Positions 22,381 to 35,800 are shown, counted from the stretch's first letter. The stretch is DNA of 64,000 nucleotides from Thinopyrum elongatum (GCA_011799875.1 CM022302.1:106321473-106385472); one strand, 5' to 3'. The notes: generated by a model from the sequence alone, not told the origin. Numbers and translations: made by a program.

Positions 22381-23161
22381 TTTTTTCATTTTTTTGAAAA
22401 AAAATTTGTCAGACAGTCAACAGGCCCAGTCGACTGCGTCCACTCAACCATGAAGACCTGAGCGAACAGCGATGAGCCTAGCTAGCGAGCGAACACGCGA
22501 GCGAGAGCAAAGACCAGAGCAAGCAGGAAGAGAGGCGCTTAATGGGCCACGGCCCGCTCTAAAGGCGCGTGAGCGCCAGCTTCCTCTCCTGGCGCGCTAT
22601 AGGCGCCGAGGAGGAGCTCTCCCAACTTGGGTCGAAATTCATGTGTTAGTTTCAAACGTGCACCTTTCAGTTTTAGGCCTACATTTGCCTGGTCGCTGAA
22701 GCATACATTTTGGGCCTGGTCAGCTCCCGCTGATCGCATATGTCATCCTCGTCCTGAAGTCGATCGATCGAAAGACGAAACGACGGCGCACGTATGTACG
22801 TATCCTGGGTGGCTGGGCGATCTGGATCCTTGTCGCTTTGGCAGTCAGATCAGCTAGGTCACAGGGCCGTCAAGCGGCACGCATGACGCATCACGGCAGA
22901 ACCAAAGCGGCAAAGGAATTGCAGGCGCCGGCCGCCAACACCGGCGCATGGGCAGCCGAACAGAAGGGAGAAGGCCAGCAGCTTGAAGGAGTAATGGGTA
23001 CCTGCCGCCAGCGACTGGCTACCCCACTAATTCATCTATTTCGAGTTCTTCACAAGCCTATAAGTCAAGGTTTGATCCTTTTCTGCTCTGCTATCTTGAA
23101 TTCTTGACGAGCCTATAATTCATGGAGTTCCAATGCACCGATATTATTTTGTTTTGTTCAT

Positions 23162-23323
23162 AATCAGAAACAATCATGCATTCTTGAAATTATGTTTGCG
23201 TCTACTATGACACAAGAAAGATTCAATGGATTGACGACAATAGCCCATGGAAATGATGTCCTGGAGAAGATTAATTATGAAGATGTAATTAAAGATTTCA
23301 TTTCAAAGAACATAAGACGATGA
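23162..23323 (+). pseudogene. hAT transposase C-terminal (dimerisation) fragment
   Basis: An open segment reads ILEIMFASTMTQERFNGLTT, then AHGNDVLEKINYEDVIKDF and KNIRR before TGA. The S.M.QERL.GL...E..LD..D.I..F motif order is that of the hAT C-terminal dimerisation region in plant TTF-type transposases. Upstream catalytic sequence is absent. Confidence 0.7.
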
Positions 23324-24464
23324 CACCTTTTGATGACACAAGGTTAGCTTATCGCTTACTTATACCATTGCCTTTTGCATTGGCATTTTGTATATTCCTA
23401 AGTCTTGTATAAGAAATAACATAAATTTTAGTTATATTATTATGTGAGAATTTTTTTTTTAATTAAGACCCCATCTTGCTTTTCGCACTCGGGCCCCGAA
23501 TTTTTGGAGACGGCGTGTGATTAGTCTACCCAAGGCTACATGTTTGTAGTAGTAGCTACTTAGCCATATCTTTCTCTTGTACGTGTTTGTCCAAACTGAG
23601 TAAATAAAATGGACTTTCTTTAACTGCAATTTCACTAGAAGATTGCATTGCACATTAGTGAAAACCGGACAACTTAATGCCTCTTGTTTTCATTTTTAGT
23701 GTTCGATTGGTAAAGAGAAGCGAGAAGATCATGTGCATGTAAGCAACTTAACCAAGAAAAAGATGGCCATGACACAATGAAAATGAATGATTCGGTGAAC
23801 TTGTATATCACAAAGAGGGAGAGATGTGAATGAGAGGGAGGTGCATGGTTTTTATTTCTCTCCTACTATGTACTCTACACAAGTCACCATATTGATAAGC
23901 ATATAATAAAACAACATGGGTTAGGTGCGGTCCACATCTTTTGGCCAGATGTGATCACGTGATCCAATAAATTTCCACATCACGATGTCACCGCTTATGA
24001 ACGATATAATGTTACACGATCGATCTCTTTCCATGCTTTGACTTCTCACTTTTCACACATCTATATGCGTAGATTGAAGCTAAACAACGCAATAATTCTT
24101 TGGGGGGCTAAAATAGGCTTGTGAGGCAAACGGAATGTCAAAACTCGTCAGAGTTAGCTTGGATGTAAGCAAGTTACAGACTGGCATGCAAGATTTTCTT
24201 TCTGATCTGTCTTAAGAAAGTGCAAGGCTGGACGAGCATCATCTTTAGGAACGAGAAGCTATGGTGTACCTCCACGTGCAGCTTTTCATCTAGAGGTAAG
24301 GTGTCGTTTGTTTAGTCACTCGCAGATTCATTGCATCTTTGTGCTGATGCTTCGGTGTTGGTCACTCTGCTGAGAAAATTTACACATATGTATGTTGGTG
24401 TTGAGTGTGATGAATGTAAACATTTTCTTAGTTAATGAAAAAGGCAAAATAAATTGTCGGTTTG

Positions 24465-26145
24465 CGCAAAAGAAATAAGAGCCCCGCTTCGGTACATCCC
24501 TCTACTAAACGTATAAAGAGCGGTATGGACCTTTCATAAATCGTATCTACTTTCGTATGTATAGTGGGTCGTCCGCCGAAACGTATACACTGTACACACC
24601 CCCTCTGACCTGGGCTCGGCCTAACAATGTTTTTTTTTTTTGCAACCTTAAAAAAAATAAGCATGTTATGTCAAACTCAAACTCAGAACCTCACAGTTTA
24701 GAGCTGAATGCGTTAACCACCCGGGATACCTCACCTCCTATGTCTAAGTTTTTCTTTTTCCATCTTTTGTAGTGCGGCAAATATAACGCTAAAAAGAAAG
24801 ACTTTGATTTTATTTTTCCTATCAGGTTGTTTTGGCTTGGCTTTTTCTTCAGTTTTTACTTAGGTTTTTATATTATTTTATTTTCCTCTTTATTTTTCCT
24901 GTTTATTTTTTCCTTTTTTCTCATTTTTTCAAATGCGTGAATTTTTTGAAAATTCAAATCTTTTTTCAAATTTGTGAGCTTTTCTCAAATCTGTGAATCT
25001 ATTTCGACTTCATGAACTTATTTCAAATTTCACGAACTTATTTCAGATTTCATGATTTTTTTTTCAGTTTTTGGCTAACACTCTAGTGAACTTTTTTCAA
25101 ATCCATGAACCTTTTCAGTTTCGTTGCAATTTTTTTTTAAATTCATCAAATTTTTTTCAAACCAAGTTTTTTTTTTCAAATTTGTGAATAATTTTTCAGA
25201 TTATCGATTTTTTTAAAACATGTGTCTTTTTCTTTTTTCTATTCATATTTTGTTTCTCTGTCATTTTCTTCATTTTTCCTTGTCGTTTTTTTTCTTTTCC
25301 AAAAACTGCTTGTGCTTTTAGATTTTTTAAAATATTAATTTTTTTTGTTTTACCAAATTTTGTTAATAAAACATATTTTTATTTAAGAAGTTGTACATAT
25401 ATTTCGAAGAAAACGTTTGTGTCTTAAAAATTGCTCAGAACAAAACATGAATTGTTTAAAAAAAGTGTGAACTAAATTTTAATCACGACCATTTCCTGAA
25501 TTTTTCGAACTTTTTCGGAAATACTATAGGCCCAAAGTGGTCGGATCCTTCCCGGGACCCTGCGCAAGCGGGAGCTACGTGCACCGTGTTTCCTTTTTTT
25601 TTTAAATACTAACAATTCTTTTTTGAATTTTCCTGAACATTTTTTGTATTTGTGTAGAAAAGATTTGAAAACAGGAAAAATAATTAAAATTTAAAACAAA
25701 TTTTGAAAGCATGAACATTACTTGAAAATCCCTAAACAAATATTGAAAAAATGAACATTTTAGGAATTTGTGAACAAATTTGAATACAGGGACATTTTTT
25801 GAATCAGTGAACTTTTTTTAAATCCGCGAGCGCTTGGCCGGCCCAACATGCGGCCTATGGGAGCAATGTTGTGGCCTAGTTTGGCTAAGGCTTAAGCTTT
25901 TCTTTCGTGTACCTTTTCTGTTTTCGTTAATTCATTTTACTGCATTTTGAACTTTATTATTCTTTTTGAAACCTGTTCAACAATTTGAATTTTTTTGGAA
26001 TAACAAAATAACAATTTTTAGTAAGTGTTTTAAATTATGGTTTTTAATTCTTTCTTCCTTCAAATATTTATTAAATGCTTGTAAAACATTTACTATTTAA
26101 TTATGATTTTAAATATATTTTTACTTCAAACCTAACATGATATCT
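24465..26145. other. AT-rich intergenic DNA with T-rich minisatellites
   Basis: No gene is seen. The sequence alternates between polypyrimidine runs and CAAATTTGTGAA-like units, then a TTGGCCGGCCCAAC patch near 25830, and matches 28735-30120 in unit 2 except for 24465-24715. Confidence 0.6.
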
Positions 26146-26730
26146 ACGAGAAGGCTCCAACTGAGAGCACATTGTTTTTTTCACGACATCCTTGAAATGG
26201 TCTCAATTTTTTCCCATGGCCTTGTATGAAAAATTCAAGGCAACATGTCAAGTTGTTTGGGTTTTCAACTAGTTTTGTATTTTTTTGGAGTTTTTCCAGT
26301 GAAAAAAAGGCTCATAAATAGCCGAACGTGTCGCAACTTGCATACAATGTCGGAATTCGTTCAAACCAGACATGTATTCCTACCATGGGCTTCTTGCAAA
26401 AGTTGGCTTCATTTCAAGGATGTCCAAAACAAGACCATGTTCAATGAGGGTGTCGGGTAGGCCGGAAGGCTCCGTCTGAGAACACATTGTTATTCTCGAC
26501 ATCCTTGAAATGACCCATTTTTTTCCAAGATCTTGTATAACCAACTCAAGGTACCATGCCAAAGTTGTTTGGGTTTTCAACAAGTGTTTTATTTTCTGGA
26601 GTTTTTTCGATGAAAAAAGACTGATAAAATGGCCGGACATGTTGCGACTTCCATACGGTGTCGGAAATTGTTGAAACCTCGCATGGATTCCTACCATGGG
26701 CATGACACCTTCATGCAAATGGTCAGTCAT
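26146..26730. repeat. About 310-bp tandem repeat, two copies
   Basis: Each unit starts GAAGGCTCC(A/G)(A/T)CTGAGA and passes through GACATCCTTGAAATGG, TGTTTGGGTTTTC and GTCGCAACTT to CCTACCATGGGC. Units start near 26151 and 26464. Unit 2 of the larger repeat has three copies (30127-31020), so copy number changed after the 4.3-kb duplication. There is no convincing protein. Confidence 0.8.
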
Positions 26731-27373
26731 TCTTTTTCTTTAATTTTTGTTTTCATTTTTCAATTTTTTTGTTTTAAAATTTATTTTTCTTTTTTTCAAA
26801 AAAGTTGTTTTTTACAAAATTCAAACATTGTTCCGAATGTCAAAATTTTGATCCTACTTTCATATTTTGTTAAAAAATTGAAAACTTGATTGCATTTCAA
26901 AAAATGTACATGTTTTTAAATTTTGTTTTGGAGTTCCTCTTTTTCAAAATTTGTTTACAAATTTTAAAATCTTCAAGATTTTTCAAATTTTGTTCATGTT
27001 TTCAAAAAAGTTAGATTTTTCAAAATTTCTTTGCAATTATAATTGGTTTTCAAATATGTTCTTGTTTGTCTAAAAATGTTCGCATTCTAAAAAAAGGATT
27101 CAGATTTTTTTAAATACTACAATAATCATTATGGTTCGCCACAGTATCCAGTCCGGTCTGCTGCAGTACCCGGTTTGGTACCTAACTGCCGCCCTTGCTT
27201 GTCCTGCGCTTTGAAATGGTCTCCAGCTTTGAACTTACAACCATGGAAAGTCAAACATGTCTCATATATGGATGTAAAAAAAACATGTCTCATATAGGTA
27301 TAACTAACTAAATTCTTTTTTTCGTTCGTTTTGTTCTTCGTCGTCCAGAAGCTTAAACTGAAAAATCAAAGTT
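26731..27373. other. AT-rich tail of tandem unit 1
   Basis: No gene is seen. The first 390 bases are T-rich with TTTTCAAAATTTG-like words. From 27115 the sequence is more balanced and matches 31440-31700. Confidence 0.6.
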
Positions 27374-30300
27374 CATGCTAGATTGATGAGATACGAACCA
27401 AGGTAACATGGTGGCGGATTGGAGAGCCAACATGCCGCACTAACCAAACTCATCACGGGATTAGTGCTGGGCTAAGAAGGAAATCATCTTCTTTGACCTT
27501 TTTTTCTATGTTTTTTTTGTACCTATCAAACCCGACGAATCGGCAATTGAGTCGGTGGAAACCTAAACATGCACCACCCATGCACCGATGAGGAGCCCGC
27601 GCCACCTACCACGTGGAACCATGCTAGAGAGAATTAAATCGCTTGATCATAACTTATTTTATAACTTAAATCGATGTCACTACACAAAGATATTAGCGAT
27701 CCAAGATGAGGCTTTTTCAAATGGTTTCCATGGTACCCTGCTAGAGGTAATTCATCACCTATCATAATCAATAAAATTGTCGAGCTTCTCATCAGTAAGG
27801 TGTGATTAGTCTGCCCAAGACTACGTGTTTGTAGTAGTAGCTATCTAGCCATCCCTCTCTACGTGTTTGTCCAAACTGAACAAATAAAATAGATTTCTTT
27901 AATAGCAATTTCACTAGAAGATTGAATTACACATCAGTGAAAACCGGACAACTTAATGCCTCTTGTTTTCATTTTTAGTGTTCGAGTGGTAAAGAAAAGC
28001 GAGAATATCATGTGCATGTACGTAACTTAACCAAGAAAAAAATGGCCATGACACAATGAAAATGAATGATTCGGTGAACTCGTATATTAGAGAGAGGGAG
28101 AGATGTGAATGAGAGGGAGGTGCATGGTTTTTATTTCTCTCCTACTATGTACTCTACACAAGTCACCATATTGATATGCATATAATAAAACAACATGGGT
28201 TAGGTGGGCAGATGTGATCACATGATCCAATAAATTTCTACATCACGATGTCACCGCCTATGAACGATATAATGCTACACGATCGATCTCTTTCCATGTT
28301 TTGACTTCTCACTTTTCACATATCTATATGCGTAGACTGAAGCTAAACAATGCAGCATTCTTTGGGGGCTAAAATAGGCTTGGGAGGCAAACGGAATGCC
28401 AAAAGTCACCAGAGTTAGCTTGGATGTAAGCAAGTTATAGCCGGACGTGCAAGTTTTTTTTTTGGGTCTGTCTTAAGAAAGTGCATGCTTGGATGAGCAT
28501 GGTCTTTAGGAACAAGAAGTTATAGCGTACCTCCACGTGCAGCTTTGCATCTAGGGGTAAGGTGTCGTTTGTTTAGTCATTTGCAGATCCGTTGCATCTT
28601 TGTGCTGATGCTTTCGGTGTTGGCCACTCTCCTGATAGAGACATAGAGAATTTACACATGTGTATGTTGGTGTTGACCTCAGCGATGTAAACATTTTTGT
28701 AGTTAATGAAAAAGGCAGAATAAATTGACATGTTCACCACCCGGGCTACCTCACATCCTATGTCTAAGTTCTATTTTCATCTTTTGTTGTGCGTCAAATA
28801 TAACGCTTAAAAGAAAGACTCTAATTTTCCTTTTCAATCGGGTTGTTTTGGCCGGGTTTTTTTTTTCCAGTTTTTACTTGGGTTTTTATATTCTTTTACT
28901 TTTCTTTTTTTCCTTTTTCTAAATTTTTCAAATGCGTGAATTTTCTGAAAATTTGAAAGTTTTTTCAAATTTGTGATCTTTTCTCAAAATTTTCAATCTA
29001 TTTCAACTTCATAATTTTTTTTTCAAATTTCACAGACTTTTTTTTTCAGTTTTTGCTAACACTCTAGTGAACTTTTTTCAAATCCATGAACTTTTTCAGT
29101 TTTTTTCATCTCTTTTGCAAAATTAGTGAAGATTTTTCAAATCCAAGAACTTAATTTCAAATTTGTGAATATTTTCTTCAGAAAACCGGCGTCTTTTTCT
29201 TTTTTTGTTCGTATTTTGTTTCTTTCATTTGTTCATTTTCCTTTTTTCTTTTGCAAAAATACCCGTGCTTTTAATTTTTTTTCAAAAAATATTCTTTTTT
29301 TCAAATTTTGTTAATAGAAATATTTGTATTTTAAATTTGTACATAAATTTCAAAGAAAGCATCCGTGTCTTTAAAATTGCTTAGAATAAAACATGAATAT
29401 TTTTCAAAAAGAGTGAACATAATTTTAATCACAATTGTTTTTTAGTTTTTCGATTTTTTTTTAAATATTGTGGACCCAAAGTTGTCGTACCATTCCCCAG
29501 ACCCTGCGCAAGCGGGGGCTATGTGCACCGGGCTGTCCTTTTTTTGGAAAATTCAAAATAGTAACAATGTTTTTTGAATTTCCACGAACCTTTTTTGTAT
29601 TTGGGTAGAAAAGAATTGAAAACAAGAAAAAATTTAATTCCAATTTTTCTAAAAACACAAACATTATTTGAAACTCAATGAAACAAATATTGAAAAAAGG
29701 AATATTTTAGGAATTTGCGAGTAAATTTTGAAAACATTGACATTTTTTGAATCGGAGAACTTTTTTCAAATCTGTGAGCGCTTGGCCGGCCCAACTGGCG
29801 CCCGATGGGAGCGATGCCGTCGCCTAGTTGGGCTAAGGCTTAATTCTCAAAAAAAATTGGGCTAAGGCTTAAATGTTTTTTTGTTTTTCTTTTCTTTTTC
29901 CGTTAATTCATTTTACTTCTTTTTGAACTTTATTATTCTTCTTGAAACCTGTTCAAGAATTTGAAATGTATTTTGGAATAACAAAATAACATTGTTTAGT
30001 AAGTGTTTTAAATTATGGTTTTTAATCCTTTTTTCCTTCAAATGTTTATTCAACGCTTTTTAAAAACTTTTACTATTTAAACTATGATTTTATATACTTT
30101 TTCCTTTAAAACTAACATTGATATCTATTAGAAGGCTCTGTCTGAGAGCACATTGTTTTTCTCGACATCCTTGAAATGGTCGCAATATTTGTCCATGGCC
30201 TTGTATGAAAAATTCAATGCACCATGCCAAGTTATTTGAATTTTCAACAAGTTTTGTATTTTCTGGTGTTTTTCCGGTGAAAAAATGTGGTAAATAGCCG

Positions 30301-31700
30301 GACGTGTGGCAACTTGCTTACGATGTTGGAAATCGTTCAAACTGGCATGTATTCCTACCATGAGAATGCCCACCTTCTTACCAAAGTTGGGTTCATTTCA
30401 AGGATGTCCAAAACAAGACAATGTTCAACCATGATGTCCGGGTAGGCTAGAAAGTTACGTGAGAGAGCACATTGTTTTTTTAAACATCCTTGATATGGAC
30501 CCAATCTTTTCTCATGGCCTTGTATCATCAATTCAAGACACCATGCCACGTTGTTTGGGTTTCCGACAAGTTTTGCATTTACAAAGTTTTCCCGGTGGAA
30601 AAAGGCTGATAATGGTCGGATGTGTCGCAACTTGCATACGGTGTTGGAAATTGTTCAAACCTGGAATGAATCCTACCATGGGTATGCCCACCTTCCTGCA
30701 GAAGTTGGGTTCATTTCAAGAATGTCCAAAATAAGACCATGTTTAATGAGAGTGTCGGGGTAGGCCGGAAGGCTCCGTCTGAGAGCACATTGTTTTTCTT
30801 TACATCCTTGAAGTGACCCGAATTTTTTCATGGCTTTGTATGACCAATTCAAGGCACCATGCCAAGTTGTTTGGATTCTCGACAAGTTTTACATTTTGTG
30901 ATTTTTTTGGTGAAAAAGGCCGATAAATGACCGGACGTGTCGCAACTTCCATACGGTGTCGAAAATTGTTCAAACCTCGCATGGATTCCTACAATGGGCA
31001 TGACCACCTTCCTGCAAATGACCAGACATTCTTTCTTTTCTTTTCCTTTAATTTTTGTTTTCATTTTAAAAAATTGCTTTTCACAATTATTTTTTTTCGA
31101 AAAAACTTAAAAAAATTCAAACATTGTTTTGAATGTCAAAATTTTGATCCTATTTTCATATTTTGTTCAATTCTTTCTAACAAATTATGTTTCAAAAAAT
31201 ATACATGTTTTAAAATTTTATTTTGGAAATTAAAAAAATTCTTATTTTTCAAAATTTGTTGAAAAATTTAAAAATATTTGATATTTTTCAAAGTTGATCA
31301 TGTTTTTAATAATTTAGTTTTACCAAAATTTCTTTGTGTTTTTCAAAAGATGATCTGAAATTCAAAATACAATTGTTTTTCAATTTTGTTCTTGCTTGTC
31401 TAAAAATGTTCGCATTTTTAAAAAAAGATTCAAAATTTTAGAAAACACTACAATAACCATTCCGGTCGCTACAGTATCTAGTCCGGTCTGCCGTAGTACC
31501 CAGTTTGGTACCTAACTGACCCCCTTGCTTGTCATGCTCTTTGAAATGGTCTCCACCTTTGAACTTACAACCATGGAAAGTCAAACATGTCTCATATATG
31601 GATGTAAAAAAATATGTCTCATATAGGTATAACTAACTAAATTCTTTTTCTGTTCATTTTGTTCTTCGTCTTCCAGAAGCTTAACCTGAAAAATCAAAGT
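27374..31700. repeat. 4.3-kb direct tandem repeat, unit 2
   Basis: This is collinear with unit 1 (21186-27373) without the hAT-like insert. It has the G-box region at 27600, the 1.74-kb repeat block (27800-28730), T-rich minisatellites (28900-29780), three tandem 310-bp units (30127-31020) and a T-rich tail. It ends at AAATCAAAGT (31700), where the similarity to unit 1 stops. No gene is seen. Confidence 0.85.
30127..31020. repeat. About 310-bp tandem repeat, three copies
   Basis: Units begin GAAGGCTC(C/T)GTCTGAGAGC or close variants near 30131, 30450 and 30768. The first and third units keep the start best; the middle one has TAGAAAGTTACGTGAGAGAGC. One more copy is present here than in the unit at 26146. 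Confidence 0.8.
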
Positions 31701-31987
31701 GATTTGATATGGGCCTAGGAAGATATCGGAAAATGATAACGAAAATCCACATATGACAAATGGGGAGATGTAGCGAAGTCCATGTCAGTCAACAGCATCC
31801 TCATACTCTAGTGAAAAAGTCTAGCTGACCATACCTTTTGCATGCCACGAGGACTTCTGATCGGGAATATCTCCTGCAAAATCGAAGCCAGGCATATATG
31901 CAGGTGAGAAATGAACAGCAAAGGTGATAAAGTCAATGTTCTCTGGACAGACTCTCTCCGATTCGGCTGCTTGTGATGGGTAGTATC
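31701..31987 (-). pseudogene. Possible exon fragment of an unknown host gene
   Basis: This unique spacer separates the tandem array from the truncated LTR. On the minus strand, a pyrimidine-rich acceptor (GATTTTGCAG) is followed by a 39-base in-frame segment, EIFPIRSPRGMQK, and a donor GTATGG (31830-31880). Another frame runs open across the same interval, reading CPENIDFITFAVHFSPAYM. Either could be a relic. No family is recognised, and conservation is not testable here. Confidence 0.25.
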
Positions 31988-32856
31988 ATATATTTGTGGA
32001 ATTATTTTATTAATATTCAGAATAGTTCCGACAGGTTCCAGAAGCGTTTCCGGGTCATCGGAAGGGTTTCGGTGAATATCGGGTAATACCGTTTAATTAT
32101 ATATAGGTGTAAAATATTTTCGGGGATGTTAAATTATATATATAATGCTTTGAAAATGTTAAGAACATTTTATATTTAATATAAATATCAATGTGCCTTA
32201 AAAGGCCAAGAGGTGGAAGGCAACTTGGGCCAGAAGGGCCCAAGTAGGAAGGCGCCCCCCTTTCCTTACAGGGAGGGGGGGGGGGGGGCGCGAATTGGAC
32301 TTGGGGAGGAGTCCTACTCCTCCCCCTATGGCCGCGCCCCAAGGGGGACTTTCCCCCCTTGGTGGCTGCCCTCTCCCTCCCCTCTAACCTATATATACTG
32401 GAGGTTTTCCACCCTATGTATATACAAGTTTTGGAGCCTCCTGTAGTTGATCTAGTTCTAGTTCTTCTTGGTCCTAGTTGAATAATTAGAGCTAGCCCTA
32501 GCCACCTCGAATCCTCATAATTAGAAGCCATGTGTGGTTCTAATCTCCTTCCTCTAATTCCGCGGCGATGATTAGCTCTGGACGGCGAAGCGCTGCCGGA
32601 TCGTGAAGACCGTACGCTTGCAACCAAGTAGAGAGGTCATGCTTTCATACTTCCGTTCGAGGGATCATTCGTGGGCGGTTCGCGGGATCGTCATTAACAT
32701 TCGAGGGACTTCAAGTAAGATCTACATCGACTCGTCTAATTTCGCTGCACTCCCGGAGTCAGTAACTATCGTTGATCACAACCCATTATGCATCTTCACA
32801 TTGTTCCTGGGTGATCGTAGGGCGATTTTTTTTGTTTTCTACTACGTTTCCCAACA
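31988..32856 (+). mobile_element. Truncated 5' LTR of the outer BARE/Angela-like element
   Basis: Matches 48388-49264 of the 3' LTR, from ATATATTTGTGGAATTATTT to the CCCAACA end. The preceding 950 or so bases of LTR are missing. G-tract lengths and several bases differ from the 3' LTR. Confidence 0.88.
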
Positions 32857-35800
32857 GTGGCATCATGAGCGGTTATATGAGTAGATGCAGGTTGCGATCT
32901 AGATCACATGTGGATGTGAGGGTAATGTTCTTGCTATGCTTCCCTCGAGTGCTGCTTCGGTTCAGTTCATTGATGGCATGGTGTCGCTTTCTACAAGGTT
33001 CTGACAATCGCTCGACTCTGACTGTCGACGATCTTAACAGTTCCTTGGGCTTCACCATAGTCAAGAATAGTGAACCATCGCGTACACAAGAGGGCGATGA
33101 AGATGGATGATCTTCTAGGGGGTCACACATATTAGACAAAGTTTAGTGTGGGGGAATGAGATTTTTAATTAAGTCTCTTCTTTCACACACCCTGAAAGTT
33201 AATCTAGCAACAAGAATTATCGCTTTATGGTGTGCATGTAGGTAGCTAGGTTTATCCGTAAACCCTAGAAGCCACATAATTAAAATTTGCCAAAACCGAT
33301 TGGAGGTCATCTAACTTGGTTTTGTAGGGTTTGCATATGATGTCGTATAACCTTCGGCCTGATAATGAGTTTATGTATGAGATGGTTATATGTTGTAATG
33401 TTAAGTGGCATGCACGTCACGGCATGATGGCTGGAGCCACGAGATTGCCACCTTGATGTAAATATCATAGAGATATGTCACAGGTGACGGTGGCAAGACG
33501 TACACGAAGGATCTCGACAAGGATAAGGTGTACCAAGGCACAGGTCGAGGAGCTATAATTTCGTGCTACAGCAATGTTTTCTGAAATGGTCCCCACGACA
33601 ACATTTTCTGAGATTGCCGCCACGACAACGTTGTTGAAATGGTTGCCACGGCAACGAAATATTGGCCGTCACGTCGCTTCAACTGGAGATTGAAGACGGT
33701 CATGGAGAACTCCCGGCGCCCAGGGCTATACCATATCATGCTATTATGAATTGCCTGAGATGTTTATCCCTTTGTTGTTTGCACCCTTTGATTGCACAGT
33801 AGTCAATTATTATAGTGATCTCTCACAGTAATTATCAAGTTAAAATATGCTCTTCCAGTGTTGCAACCGTCTATAACATGTAGCGTTTCGGAGTGGGTCA
33901 TGTCCACATGAGTACAAATGGGACGTGAGGTGTAAGACGGAGATGGTCATACCATGTATGCAGATAGCACTCGGCTGTCTTGAAGTTCTGGCAGAATCGT
34001 TCTAAGCTCGGAGCACAAAGCATCGAAATATGAACAAGAGTCATATGGAGATATGATAGGCAAAAGTTTGCCTACCGGTCAAAATTCTCATCATCAGTGA
34101 TGTCCACATCAATGGCTGAGAACTAGATTTGGATCTTGAATCACTCACTATCAATTATGAGAGATATTGATTTGAGTGGGAGCACAATTATGTATTAATT
34201 AAGTTTAGTAACTAGTGCAAATTAATTATGAACAATGTCTATGTGTAGTTTGCATTATAGTTGTAGAATTATGGCTCACGGTTCCACCTTTGTTGTTGAA
34301 ATTGATTGACTGTTATTTATCTGGTTGAAACTTTATGTTTGAGAGGATCGTCCTCTAAAAGTGCCAAGAAGGATTTTGTCCTACTGCATGTTGACAATAC
34401 TCTCTTGCTGATGCTGTGGATAATGAGACTCACGTCCTTCGATCCAAAAGCTAGAATTGCATTACGGCCTGCTTGCTTCCGAGAAACCTGAACTTCAAAA
34501 TGTTTGGGATAGTTATGTGATATTCTTGGAACTGAAAATTGTTTTCAGAAACAAACAAAGGCTAAAAGATTTGCGATATCTAAAGAAGTGTTTTGTTTGC
34601 AAATTCTATTGAAGTGTTCAACTATGTTTAAGATTGAAATGCATAAGATCCGGAAGAAAGCCAATCATGTGTTGACGGTGAAAACTTGTAGAGAAAGAAC
34701 AAAACCAAAGGATGTAATGAGACATACATGGCTAGGGGATTGTGGGGCTCACGCCACTCTTAAAGTTGTTGTTTCTTCTGAGAGTAAGAGAAATATTGAA
34801 GTAAAACTACAAGAAGTAAAAGGCAGAAAGAAAAGAAGACTAGAATGTCCAACTCAGGTATGAATGTCATACAAGTTATGAGATGTAGAGGTGGTTGGTC
34901 AAGTAAAGTGCAGTTCTTGGGAAATATGATCAATTTGTTGATCGCAGATTCTTCGGTAATGTGGTTAAAAGGTTAATCACAAGGATATCGACTCGATTGC
35001 ATATTATTGCAAATCATTGAAGAAACTTCAAACGGCCTAAATGACCAACAAATAATGAGGACAAAATATTTTGATAGATTGTAAAAGGTTACAGTATTTC
35101 TATCAGTGTATTTCCTCTATATTTATCATCATAATTCATTTTAGAGTTTTTGTATACTCTAGCCCATTGCATAGAAGTTGCAAGGAGGTTGTTCATGATA
35201 AAACAATAGTTGTTTGATGTTATGAACAAAAGGGCATACTCTTATTGTGAATAAGATATATGTTATGAATATTGATAATACAATTGAACATCCATAACAC
35301 TGATGCTAAATGTCGCAAGACTAAAAGAATACCACATCTGTGTGGCGTTGCATTTAGTCACATTGGAGAAACCAGCATGGAGAAATTTGATAGTGATGAA
35401 TTTTGAAGTCATCTGATTGAGAATAATCTGACACTTGCAAGTTTCGTCCAATTAGTGAAGTAAACTAAAATACTATTCACATGCCATAGAGAACGAGCAA
35501 CAAAATAATTGGCAATATGCATATCGATGTGTGTAGTCCAATAAGTGTTGTTGCAAGCAGTGGATTTATCTATCTTCAAGGGTGACTCAAGTAGATATTT
35601 ATATTTACTTATTGATACATAAAACTGGATCTTTTGAAATATTTTAGAAGGTTTTCAGAATGAAGTAGAATTTATTATAACAAGAAAATTATGTTTCTTC
35701 AATTAGATTGCAGAAAGGAATATTTGAGTTACAAGTTTAGCAAATGTTTGATGAGCTATAAAAAGTATTTTATAGCTTGCAACTCCTAGAACACTATTAA

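Larger units (their letters stand above)
21643..23514 (+). mobile_element. hAT-like element present only in tandem unit 1
   Basis: Unit 2 reads ATCAGTAAGGTGTGATTAG at 27795, while unit 1 has this sequence split between 21642 and 23515. That fixes the insert. It starts GCCGTTGACAGGGGCTGTG and ends CCGAATTTTTGGAGACGGC, with only a short terminal match (GCCGT). Near both ends are GGGCCCC-rich motifs typical of plant TTF-hAT elements. A hAT C-terminal domain fragment is at 23162-23323. No clear 8-bp duplication is visible, so ends or flank are altered. The interior includes a minisatellite (22000-22380) and GC-rich sequence of unknown origin (22430-22990). Confidence 0.7.
21186..27373. repeat. 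4.3-kb direct tandem repeat, unit 1 (6.2 kb with insertion)
   Basis: The unit starts CATGCTAGATTGATGGG and ends AGCTTAAACTGAAAAATCAAAGTT, where unit 2 begins at once with CATGCTAGATTGATGAG. Without the 1.87-kb hAT-like insertion it is about 4.3 kb, equal to unit 2. In order it holds the G-box region, the 1.74-kb repeat block, T-rich minisatellites, two roughly 300-bp tandem repeats and a Pro-poor AT-rich tail. A segment at 24465-24715 has no counterpart in unit 2. No gene is seen. Confidence 0.85.
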
